This document shows, one piece after another, positions 7,611 through 15,445 of a DNA stretch of 32,472 bases. The position numbers were made by a program, and so were the translations under genes. The stretch is taken from positions 59,928-92,399 of the forward strand of contig NZUH01000024.1 in the NCBI GenBank assembly GCA_002697255.1, read 5' to 3'. Below the pieces are notes generated by a model. It searched no databases and had not been told where the DNA came from. It was given only the letters and a program-made list of their open reading frames with translations. Source of the DNA: Flavobacteriaceae bacterium (lineage in GTDB: Bacteria; Bacteroidota; Bacteroidia; Flavobacteriales; Flavobacteriaceae). The number at the start of each line of letters is the position of its first letter. Position 1 is the first letter of the stretch.

Positions 7611-8972
7611 ATGACAACTAATAAAAAAGTAGCATTTCATACTCTTGGCTGTAAATTAAATTTCTCTGAAACTTCTACCATTGCTAGAACGTTTACGGGA
7701 AATGGATTTGAATTAACAGATTTTTCAAGTAAAGCAGATTTTTATGTTATCAATACATGTTCTGTTACAGAAAATGCCGATAAAAAGTTTAAGAATATTC
7801 TGAATAGAGCAAAAAAACTTAATCCAAATGCTTTTAATATAGTGATCGGTTGTTATGCACAACTTATGCCGAATTCTATTTCGAATATCCCTGGAGTTGA
7901 TTTAGTTTTGGGGGCAAATGAAAAGTTTAAAGTTGTTGAATACCTTCAATTATTGGATAAAGATAATTCGCTTGTTTATTCTTGTGATATTAATAATGTT
8001 AATAAATATGAAAGTAGCTATTCAGTTGATGAAAGAACTAGATCATTTTTAAAAGTCCAAGATGGATGTGATTATAAGTGTTCGTATTGTACAATACCAT
8101 TGGCTAGGGGTATTTCAAGAAGTGACAGTCTTAAAAACATCAAAATAAGTGTATCTAAAATATCTTCTAAAAATGTCAAAGAAATTATATTAACTGGGGT
8201 TAATATTGGTGATTATGGTAAAGGTGAATTCGGCAATAAGAAACATGAAAGTACATTTCTTGATTTAATTCAGGAATTAGATTTAACAAAAAACATTAAT
8301 CGATTTAGAATTTCATCCATTGAGCCAAACCTTTTAAATGATAAAATTATAGATTTTATTTCTCAAAGTAACCTTTTTGTGCCACACTTTCATATACCTC
8401 TTCAAAGTGGTTCAAATAAAATTTTAGGTCTAATGAGAAGAAGATATCAAAAGGAACTTTATGCAGATAGAATTAAATATATTCACTCTAAAATTAATGA
8501 TGTATGTGTAGGTGTTGATGTTATTGTTGGTTTTCCAGGGGAAACAGATGATGATTTTAAGGAAACTTATAATTTTTTATTGAACCTTAATATTTCATAC
8601 TTACATGTATTCACTTATTCTGAAAGAAATAACACAGAAGCTTCCATGATGGGTAATATGGTGCCAGTCAATGTCAGAAATCAAAGAAGTAAAATGTTAA
8701 GGTCTCTTTCTGAAAAAAAGAAAAGAGATTTTTATAATTCTCAGTTAACGAAAAATAAATCAATTTTATTCGAGTCTGAGAATAAGTATGGATATATTCA
8801 TGGTTATACTGATAATTATGTTAAAGTAAGAGTTCCATGGGATCCTAAATTATCAAATAAATTAATTAATGCTAAATTGGAAAATATTGATGATGAGGGA
8901 TTTGTGAGAATTAATTTTGATAATGAACAAAAAACTAAGAAGCTTTTATCATATTCTGATTCCTACAGGTAG
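7611..8972 (+). CDS. mtaB: tRNA t6A37 methylthiotransferase MtaB
   Basis: Radical SAM enzyme that converts t6A37 to ms2t6A37 in tRNAs reading ANN codons. The N-terminal methylthiotransferase domain has the three cluster cysteines Cys14 (LGCKLN), Cys50 (NTCSVT) and Cys81 (GCYAQ). The radical SAM cluster is CDYKCSYC (Cys153, 157, 160). The C-terminal ~60 residues form a TRAM-like beta-rich tail (YGYIHGYTDNYVKV). LGCKLN and the overall 453 aa length favour MtaB over MiaB or RimO. The last 24 bp overlap the convergent small GNAT-like gene. Confidence 0.93.
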   Translation: MTTNKKVAFHTLGCKLNFSETSTIARTFTGNGFELTDFSSKADFYVINTCSVTENADKKFKNILNRAKKLNPNAFNIVIGCYAQLMPNSISNIPGVDLVLGANEKFKVVEYLQLLDKDNSLVYSCDINNVNKYESSYSVDERTRSFLKVQDGCDYKCSYCTIPLARGISRSDSLKNIKISVSKISSKNVKEIILTGVNIGDYGKGEFGNKKHESTFLDLIQELDLTKNINRFRISSIEPNLLNDKIIDFISQSNLFVPHFHIPLQSGSNKILGLMRRRYQKELYADRIKYIHSKINDVCVGVDVIVGFPGETDDDFKETYNFLLNLNISYLHVFTYSERNNTEASMMGNMVPVNVRNQRSKMLRSLSEKKKRDFYNSQLTKNKSILFESENKYGYIHGYTDNYVKVRVPWDPKLSNKLINAKLENIDDEGFVRINFDNEQKTKKLLSYSDSYR

Positions 8973-9233
8973 TAAGGATTTGTATTTTCTGTTTTTTCTA
9001 ATAAACTTTGTTATCAGGGCAGCAGTGGGTACAACACTAATATTTCTGTCTCTTATTATATCTAATACTTCAGACATAAATTTATCTGCAAAAAGATTAT
9101 TATCATTATTTTCAGGCACCAAAATTTTTGTAAGAAAAATTTTTCTATCTTGAATCGAATATTCGATTATAGCTAAACCACCATCAATTTTTGTTTCAAA
9201 TTGTCTTAAAAAATTATTGTCGGTTATTTCCAT
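8949..9233 (-). CDS. Small GNAT-like protein (COG2388-type), degenerate acetyl-CoA loop
   Basis: 94 aa protein with the layout of the short GCN5-related family: a DGGLAIIEYSI strand pair, ILVPE, a helix, then a VVP strand and FIRKNRKYKSLL. In typical members VPE is followed by an RGKGIG-type acetyl-CoA loop and the later strand carries a Cys (VxPxCPF). Here the loop reads NNDNNLFADKF and the Cys position is lost (VVPTAAL), so catalytic activity is doubtful. A plausible TTG-N17-TAATTTTG promoter lies upstream. Its 3' end overlaps mtaB by 24 bp. It is preferred over the opposite-strand ORF 8917-9153, which has no family resemblance. Confidence 0.78.
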   Translation of the reverse strand: MEITDNNFLRQFETKIDGGLAIIEYSIQDRKIFLTKILVPENNDNNLFADKFMSEVLDIIRDRNISVVPTAALITKFIRKNRKYKSLLPVGIRI

Positions 9234-9263
9234 ATTAACAAAACTTTATAAAAAAGTTAATTG

Positions 9264-9291
9264 CAAAATTAATAAATTTAAACTAAATCAA
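9264..9291 (-). promoter_or_regulatory. Promoter of the small GNAT-like gene
   Basis: On the minus strand TTG (9291-9289), a 17-bp spacer and TAATTTTG (9271-9264) match the Bacteroidota promoter form. The start codon is about 30 bp downstream. Confidence 0.45.
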
Positions 9292-9304
9292 ATTTTTTAT
9301 ATAA

Positions 9305-9970
9305 ATGACCGATTTTAAAAACCATATTTATATGATGCCTGGTCTTGCTGCTAATTCTAAGGTTTTTGAAAATATAAATCTACAAAATAAAAATTATTGT
9401 ATACATAAATTAGATTGGATTCAACCTGAAATAAATGAATCTTTAAAACAATATTGTAATAGATTTTCAAAAAAAATTAAACACAAAAATCCTATTTTGT
9501 TGGGTGTTTCGTTTGGCGGTATCATTGTTCAAGAAATTGATAAGATTATTGATGTTAAAAAATTAATTATAGTTTCAAGTGTAAAATCTCATTCTGAATT
9601 CCCCATTCTTTTTAAAATTGCAAGAGATTATGGCCTAAATAATGTTTTACCTTTCGGAATGTTTGATAATGCAATTAATATTTCAATGAAATTAAATATT
9701 AATAAACTATACAAGAGAATTGATCTAGCTGAAAGATATCTTACCGAAAGGGATGACTACTATCTAGAATGGGCTGTAAAAAGTTTATTAAATTGGAGAC
9801 AAGATAAATACAGGCATGATTTGATACATATTAACGGAGATAAGGATAAAGTTTTTCCTATTAGTAACATATCAAACTGTATAACTATCAAGGGAGGAAG
9901 ACATGAAATGATTATTTTAAAGTCGAAATGGTTTAATAAAAATCTTCCTAGACTAATCGAAAGGACTTAA
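9305..9970 (+). CDS. Alpha/beta hydrolase
   Basis: 221 aa cytoplasmic hydrolase without a signal peptide. The nucleophile elbow is GVSFGG (Ser69), the acid is in NGDKDKVFP (Asp179 or Asp181) and the histidine is in GGRHEM (His200), so the triad is complete and correctly ordered. An oxyanion region MMPGLAAN follows the first strand. Substrate unknown; esterase or thioesterase are possible. The lid between the nucleophile and the acid is short. It ends 2 bp before the stop of the convergent TPR gene. Confidence 0.85.
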   Translation: MTDFKNHIYMMPGLAANSKVFENINLQNKNYCIHKLDWIQPEINESLKQYCNRFSKKIKHKNPILLGVSFGGIIVQEIDKIIDVKKLIIVSSVKSHSEFPILFKIARDYGLNNVLPFGMFDNAINISMKLNINKLYKRIDLAERYLTERDDYYLEWAVKSLLNWRQDKYRHDLIHINGDKDKVFPISNISNCITIKGGRHEMIILKSKWFNKNLPRLIERT

Positions 9971-9972
9971 AA

Positions 9973-10542
9973 TTATCTTCTTCTTTGGTTGTTCCTGTTA
10001 AAATGTTGATTTGGGATATTTGTTTTTTTCATTTGATTTTTCATCATTCTAATCTGATCGGTCAACATTCCGTTTTTATCTAGTATTTGAGCTTCTTTTA
10101 ATAATTTCTGAGCTTCTATTTTCCTTCTTTTAGTAAACAATATTCCGGCTAAATTAAGTTTAGCCATTGCTAAATCATGGTCCATATTTAATCCAAACGA
10201 GATAGCAGTTCTAAAATATTTTTCAGCTTGATTCATATTTTCTTGTGAAATTATTAGTCCTTTTAGGTAGTTGTAGTATCCTTGTTGTTTAGTGGTTAAG
10301 GAAGTTTGAGGATTTCTAATTCTGTTTAACCATTTGTTAGCACCATCCATATTTTGTTTTCTTAGTTGAAAAAATGCTAAAATTAAAAACTCATTTCGAA
10401 AATATAATATTATAAAAATTAATGAAATAAAAATTAAAAGAATTCCATTTCCAGTTGTTCCGATAGACCCATCAATAAACTGTTGAATTGCCAAAGAAAA
10501 GAGCATTATTGAAATAATTAATTTTAAATACTTATTGAACAT
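9973..10542 (-). CDS. Membrane-anchored TPR-repeat protein
   Basis: 189 aa protein with two adjacent hydrophobic segments near the N-terminus (about 5-20 and 28-50), followed by a helical region with TPR character: GYYNYLKGLIISQENMNQAEKYFRTAI, then HDLAMAKLNLAGILFTKRRKIEAQKLL. The tail is basic and Asn/Arg-rich (NQHFNRNNQRRR). I use the ATG at 10542 and not the track start at 10587, since MFNKYLKLIIS is a natural start before the first membrane helix; the extra 15 residues stay possible. Likely a scaffold with its TPR in the cytoplasm; function unknown. It is divergent from rpmH. Confidence 0.75.
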   Translation of the reverse strand: MFNKYLKLIISIMLFSLAIQQFIDGSIGTTGNGILLIFISLIFIILYFRNEFLILAFFQLRKQNMDGANKWLNRIRNPQTSLTTKQQGYYNYLKGLIISQENMNQAEKYFRTAISFGLNMDHDLAMAKLNLAGILFTKRRKIEAQKLLKEAQILDKNGMLTDQIRMMKNQMKKTNIPNQHFNRNNQRRR

Positions 10543-10612
10543 GACGTTTTGAATTATAATTTCCGAAATAAAATTAATAAAAAACAATTTGATAATTATT
10601 AAATAATTTGAT

Positions 10613-10642
10613 TTGTTTAACTAAAAACTCTTTGTATATTTG
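10613..10642 (+). promoter_or_regulatory. Promoter of rpmH (TTG-N19-TATATTTG)
   Basis: TTG at 10613-10615, exactly 19 bp, then TATATTTG at 10635-10642: a perfect match to the Bacteroidota consensus, with the same spacing as at rpmE2. The leader to the ATG is about 33 nt if transcription starts a few bases after the box. Confidence 0.75.
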
Positions 10643-10680
10643 GCCGCAGTTTTAGTTTTTAAAACAAAAAATAATTTAAG

Positions 10681-10839
10681 ATGAGTAAAAGAACCTTTCA
10701 ACCCTCTAAGCGTAAAAGAAAAAATAAGCACGGATTCAGAGAAAGAATGGCAAGTGCTGCTGGAAGGAAAGTGCTTTCTAGAAGAAGAGCTAAGGGTAGA
10801 AAGAAACTTTCAGTTTCATCAGAAAACAGCCCAAAATAA
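10681..10839 (+). CDS. rpmH: 50S ribosomal protein bL34
   Basis: 52 aa basic protein missing from the ORF track because of its size. The translation begins [20 protein letters not shown], followed by [20 protein letters not shown], the universal bL34 sequence, with a short C-terminal extension ending ENSPK. It has its own strong promoter and a strong terminator, so it is a monocistronic unit in front of carB. There is no dnaA or rnpA next to it, unlike the classic origin-linked arrangement. Confidence 0.98.
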   Translation: MSKRTFQPSKRKRKNKHGFRERMASAAGRKVLSRRRAKGRKKLSVSSENSPK

Positions 10840-10868
10840 AATGATTAACAATTGTTAATATAATATAT

Positions 10869-10898
10869 GGTGTTACTTCTAGTAACACCTTTTTTTTT
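10869..10898 (+). terminator. Intrinsic terminator after rpmH
   Basis: GGTGTTACT and AGTAACACC make a perfect 9-bp stem with a TCT loop, followed by nine T residues. It lies 29 bp after the rpmH stop. Confidence 0.95.
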
Positions 10899-10935
10899 GT
10901 TTTTTTGATTAGTACATTTAAAAAATTTTAATTCA

Positions 10936-13788
10936 ATGCCAAAAAACCCTAAACTAAAATCCATACTTATAATTGGATCTGGCCCAATCGTAATAGGTCA
11001 AGCATGTGAATTTGACTATTCTGGTTCCCAAGCACTTCGTTCATTACGTGAGGATGGAATTGAGACAATTTTAATAAATTCAAATCCAGCAACAATAATG
11101 ACAGATCCTGTCATGGCAGATCATGTTTTTTTATTGCCTTTGAACACATCTTCTATAGTTCAAATTTTAAAGAAACATCCACAAATTGATGCTGTTTTAC
11201 CTACAATGGGTGGGCAAACCGCTTTAAACCTGTGCATAGAAGCAGACGAAAAAGGTATTTGGGATGATTTTAATGTACAAATAATTGGAGTTGATATAAA
11301 TGCTATTAATATTACTGAAGATCGTGAAAAATTCAGAAATTTAATGATTGATATTGGTATTCCTATGGCTCCTCAATCTACAGCTACATCTTATTTAAAA
11401 GGAAAAGAAATAGCTCAAGAATTTGGTTTTCCTCTTGTTATTCGTGCATCCTTTACATTAGGTGGAACTGGTGCGTCTTTTGTTTATGAAGAAAAAGACT
11501 TTGATGAATTACTTACAAGGGGGTTAGAAATATCTCCTATACACGAGGTAATGATAGATAAAGCTCTTATTGGATGGAAAGAGTATGAATTAGAGTTGTT
11601 AAGAGATGCAAATGATAATGTTGTAATTATCTGTTCAATTGAAAACATGGATCCTATGGGAATTCATACTGGTGACTCGATCACAGTAGCACCAGCAATG
11701 ACATTGAGCGATACCTGTTATCAAAGAATGAGGGATATGGCTATAAAAATGATGAGAAGTATTGGAGATTTTGCGGGTGGCTGTAATGTTCAATTTGCTG
11801 TTAGTCCCGACGAAAATGAGGATATTATTGCAATTGAAATTAATCCAAGGGTTTCAAGATCTTCTGCTTTGGCTAGTAAAGCTACTGGATATCCAATCGC
11901 TAAAATTGCTGCTAAATTAGCCATTGGTTATAATTTAGATGAGCTGCAAAATCAAATTACAAAGTCAACCTCTGCTCTTTTTGAACCAACATTGGATTAT
12001 GTTATTGTTAAGATCCCAAGATGGAATTTTGATAAGTTTGAAGGAAGTGATAGAAGATTAGGTCTTCAAATGAAAGCGGTTGGTGAAGTTATGGGTATTG
12101 GAAGGTCATTTCAAGAAGCATTACACAAAGCAACTCAATCATTAGAAATAAAAAGAAATGGCTTAGGTGCTGACGGTAAAGGAGAAACTGATTATGATAC
12201 AATAATTTCTAAACTTTCGATTGCTTCATGGGATAGGGTTTTTGTTATTTATGACGCTATTCAATTAGGAATTCCTTTAACTAGAATATATGAATTAACA
12301 AAAATTGATATGTGGTTTTTAAAACAATATGAAGAACTACATATTTTAAAAAATGAAATATCTAAATATTCAATTGATAATATTACAAGAGATTTATTGT
12401 TAGAGGCTAAACAAAAAGGGTATGGTGATAGACAAATAGCTCATATACTTAGTTGTTTAGAAAGTGATGTATATTCTAAAAGAATAGAAATGGACATTAA
12501 GAGAGTATATAAGCTTGTTGATACTTGTGCTGCTGAATTTAAAGCATTTACACCATATTATTACTCTACTTTTGAAAATGAAATTGAAACAAAAGATGGT
12601 TCTGTATATTCTGAAAATGAAAGTTTAGTTTCTGATAAAAAGAAGATAATTGTTCTTGGCTCTGGACCAAACAGAATAGGTCAAGGAATTGAGTTTGATT
12701 ATTGTTGCGTTCATGGTATTTTAGCTAGTTCAGAATGTGGATACGAAACGATAATGATTAACTGTAACCCTGAAACTGTATCAACTGATTTTGATATCGC
12801 AGATAAATTATATTTTGAACCCGTATTCTGGGAGCACATTTATGATATAATTAGACATGAGAATCCAGAGGGCGTAATTGTTCAGCTTGGTGGGCAAACA
12901 GCATTAAAACTAGCGGAGAAGCTAGATAGATATGGAGTAAAAATAATAGGAACTAATTATAAATCATTGGATTTGGCAGAGGACAGAGGTTCTTTTTCTA
13001 CTTTATTAAAAGAAAATAATATTCCTTATCCAGAATTTGACACTGCATCATCAGCTGATGATGCGTTAGCTGTTGCAGATAAGCTTGATTTTCCAATATT
13101 AGTTAGGCCATCATATGTTCTTGGAGGTCAGGGTATGAAAATTGTTATTAATAAGCAAGAACTTGAAGAACATGTTATAAATCTATTAAGAAGAATACCT
13201 AATAATAAATTACTATTAGATCATTATCTTGATGGTGCTATTGAAGCAGAAGCTGATGCAATATGTGATGGAGAGGATGTTTATATTATAGGTATAATGG
13301 AGCATATTGAGCCTTGTGGAATTCATTCAGGTGACAGTAATGCTTGTTTGCCCCCTTTTAATTTAGGAGATTTAGTAATTAAGCAAATTGAAGACCATAC
13401 TAAAAAAATTGCTAAAGCCTTAAATACTGTAGGTTTAATTAATGTACAATTTGCAATCGCAAATGATATAGTTTACATTATTGAGGCTAATCCTAGAGCT
13501 TCGAGAACAGTTCCTTTTATTTCTAAAGCTTATCGTGAACCTTACGTTAACTATGCTACTAAGGTTATGCTAGGTAAGAAAAAAGTAAAAGATTTTAATT
13601 TTAATCCAACATATAAGGGTTACGCAATCAAAGAACCAGTATTTTCATTCAGTAAATTTCCAAACGTAAATAAAAAGCTTGGGCCTGAAATGAAAAGTAC
13701 AGGTGAGAGTATATTATTTATTGAAGACCTTCAAGATGATAAGTTTTACGAATTATACTCTAGACGTAAAATGTATTTAAGTAAATAG
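10936..13788 (+). CDS. carB: Carbamoyl-phosphate synthase large subunit, short form
   Basis: Makes carbamoyl phosphate from ammonia (supplied by CarA), bicarbonate and 2 ATP, for pyrimidine and arginine synthesis. Both tandem halves are present: the first starts IIGSGPIVIGQACEFDYSG, the second IVLGSGPNRIGQGIEFDYC near residue 575, and each has an ATP-grasp module ending in IEINPRVSRSS and IEANPRASRT. At 950 aa it stops shortly after GPEMKSTGES, so the C-terminal ~130-residue MGS-like allosteric domain of E. coli CarB (1073 aa) is absent; I believe short CarB is usual in this group. carA is not in the window. It starts 37 bp after the rpmH terminator. Confidence 0.97.
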   Translation: MPKNPKLKSILIIGSGPIVIGQACEFDYSGSQALRSLREDGIETILINSNPATIMTDPVMADHVFLLPLNTSSIVQILKKHPQIDAVLPTMGGQTALNLCIEADEKGIWDDFNVQIIGVDINAINITEDREKFRNLMIDIGIPMAPQSTATSYLKGKEIAQEFGFPLVIRASFTLGGTGASFVYEEKDFDELLTRGLEISPIHEVMIDKALIGWKEYELELLRDANDNVVIICSIENMDPMGIHTGDSITVAPAMTLSDTCYQRMRDMAIKMMRSIGDFAGGCNVQFAVSPDENEDIIAIEINPRVSRSSALASKATGYPIAKIAAKLAIGYNLDELQNQITKSTSALFEPTLDYVIVKIPRWNFDKFEGSDRRLGLQMKAVGEVMGIGRSFQEALHKATQSLEIKRNGLGADGKGETDYDTIISKLSIASWDRVFVIYDAIQLGIPLTRIYELTKIDMWFLKQYEELHILKNEISKYSIDNITRDLLLEAKQKGYGDRQIAHILSCLESDVYSKRIEMDIKRVYKLVDTCAAEFKAFTPYYYSTFENEIETKDGSVYSENESLVSDKKKIIVLGSGPNRIGQGIEFDYCCVHGILASSECGYETIMINCNPETVSTDFDIADKLYFEPVFWEHIYDIIRHENPEGVIVQLGGQTALKLAEKLDRYGVKIIGTNYKSLDLAEDRGSFSTLLKENNIPYPEFDTASSADDALAVADKLDFPILVRPSYVLGGQGMKIVINKQELEEHVINLLRRIPNNKLLLDHYLDGAIEAEADAICDGEDVYIIGIMEHIEPCGIHSGDSNACLPPFNLGDLVIKQIEDHTKKIAKALNTVGLINVQFAIANDIVYIIEANPRASRTVPFISKAYREPYVNYATKVMLGKKKVKDFNFNPTYKGYAIKEPVFSFSKFPNVNKKLGPEMKSTGESILFIEDLQDDKFYELYSRRKMYLSK

Positions 13789-13837
13789 ATTTATTGACTT
13801 CGTTTTTATTATCAAAATTATATTGTAAATTGTTTTA

Positions 13838-14947
13838 ATGGATATAGTAATTATTATTTTACTTATAATTGTTTTTTTTACCTTGATTTATTTAATAATT
13901 AAATCAAAATCTTCAAAATCTTCAATTGAGGTAGAAGATTTAATGAATTTTTCAAATAATTTAAATACTCAAATTCAAGATATTAGAAAGGAAATAGATA
14001 ATAATTCTAGAGAGAGTAGAGGAGAGATTGAAGCAAAATTAAATAACATTAATAAACAAATTAATGATTATCATAAAAGTTCATCAATATCTATTACCCA
14101 ACAATTTAAGGAGTCAAATAAAGTAATTAAAGATGTTACTTCAGAACTTGAAAAAATAAAGGGGACTAATGAACAAGTTTTAAGTTTTGCTAATCAGATG
14201 AAAACTCTTGAAAAAATACTTGGTAATCAAAAACAAAGAGGAGTGCTAGGTGAAATTCAATTAGAAAACTTACTTGCTAATGTTTTACCACCAGAATTGT
14301 TTAAAATGCAGCATTCTTTTTCAAATAAAGAGATTGTTGACGCTATAGTAAGAGTTGGAGATTTTATAATCCCTATTGATGCAAAATTTTCGCTTGATAA
14401 TTATAATAAAATGATTGAATCTAATAACAAGGATGAATTAGCAGATTTAGAAAAAAAATTTAAATCTGATATAAAAAATAGAATTGATGAAACTTCAAAA
14501 TATATTAGGCCAAGCGAAAAAACTACTGATTATGCTTATATGTTCATACCAGCTGATGGTCTTTATCAGGACCTATTAAATAGTAGGGTTGGCTCGCTTA
14601 AAATTAATCAGAGAGACCTGGTTAATTACGCTTATGAAAAAAAAGTAATGATTGTTTCTCCAATGAGTTTATTCCCAATGCTTCAAATAACAGTTAAAGC
14701 ACTACATAATATGAAGGTCGAGGATTCTATTAATGACATAATTAAAAATGTAGAAAAACTATCTAATCATCTAAATGCATATAAAACTTATCACGATAAG
14801 CTTGGAAATACTTTGGGTACAGCCGTTAATCATTACAATGACAGTACCAAAGAATTTAAAAAAATTGATAAAGATATCGTTAAGATCTCAGGTTCGTCTA
14901 ATTTAAATTTAGACACCAGCTTTGTTGAAAAACCTTTAGAAGATTAA
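13838..14947 (+). CDS. rmuC: DNA recombination protein RmuC
   Basis: 369 aa protein of the RmuC family, linked to limiting DNA rearrangement between short repeats. It has one N-terminal membrane segment (about 3-22), a long polar coiled coil (about 30-125) and a nuclease-like domain with VVDAIVRVGD and IPIDAKF, the acidic and DAK residues expected for a PD-(D/E)xK-type core. A conserved FIPADGLYQDLL block follows. It is 49 bp after carB and may be read from the same transcript. Its stop interlocks with that of the convergent DUF6580 gene (TTAA). Confidence 0.93.
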   Translation: MDIVIIILLIIVFFTLIYLIIKSKSSKSSIEVEDLMNFSNNLNTQIQDIRKEIDNNSRESRGEIEAKLNNINKQINDYHKSSSISITQQFKESNKVIKDVTSELEKIKGTNEQVLSFANQMKTLEKILGNQKQRGVLGEIQLENLLANVLPPELFKMQHSFSNKEIVDAIVRVGDFIIPIDAKFSLDNYNKMIESNNKDELADLEKKFKSDIKNRIDETSKYIRPSEKTTDYAYMFIPADGLYQDLLNSRVGSLKINQRDLVNYAYEKKVMIVSPMSLFPMLQITVKALHNMKVEDSINDIIKNVEKLSNHLNAYKTYHDKLGNTLGTAVNHYNDSTKEFKKIDKDIVKISGSSNLNLDTSFVEKPLED

Positions 14948-15444
14948 ACAGTTTCTTCTTTAATGATGTATGAAGAAATTTGACTAAAAGAAAACTTAAA
15001 TAAGAATCCAAAAAATATATCTCCTGCAATACTATACCCAAAGAATGGAATAGCCATTGTATAGCAAAGTATTAAGCCATTAAGAGTTTTTGGATAGCCT
15101 ATTATCCAAACTCCAAAATTTGATACTAAAAAGAAGATAAAACTACTTATTAAAATATTTTGAATACTTATTTTTTTTATCCTTGTCCCAATAAATACAA
15201 CTAAAATAAATGATATGTAAACAATTATATTAACAGAAGAAAATCCTAAGAAAAAATCTGAAATTATTAATATTAAAAGAGGAATTATAAATGCGATTTT
15301 TTTATTACTAAAGTTTAGTCCACCAAATAGCGCAATTGCAGTAACAGGCGAGAAGTTAGGTGGGTGAGGGATTATCCTTGAAATTATTCCAAAAATGATA
15401 AGTATTAATACAAGTTTTTGAGATTTATCAAAATTTAAATTCAT
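14944..15444 (-). CDS. DUF6580 family multispanning membrane protein
   Basis: 166 aa, five to six hydrophobic segments. The opening region IISRIIPHPPNFSPVTAIALFGG is the hallmark of the family annotated as DUF6580 putative transport protein, which resembles substrate-binding (S) components of ECF vitamin transporters in size and layout. No ECF ATPase or T component is present here. It directly follows the S41 protease gene (1 bp between the genes), so it is probably co-transcribed with it. Substrate unknown. Confidence 0.8.
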   Translation of the reverse strand: MNLNFDKSQKLVLILIIFGIISRIIPHPPNFSPVTAIALFGGLNFSNKKIAFIIPLLILIISDFFLGFSSVNIIVYISFILVVFIGTRIKKISIQNILISSFIFFLVSNFGVWIIGYPKTLNGLILCYTMAIPFFGYSIAGDIFFGFLFKFSFSQISSYIIKEETV

Positions 15445-15445
15445 A

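Noticed and set aside
8917-9153. Plus-strand ORF of 78 aa
   Set aside because: Opposite the small GNAT-like gene, which has recognisable family sequence; this ORF has none.
10681-10839. rpmH as a sign of the replication origin
   Set aside because: No dnaA, rnpA or yidC neighbour and no DnaA-box cluster was seen; in this group rpmH is often not origin-linked.
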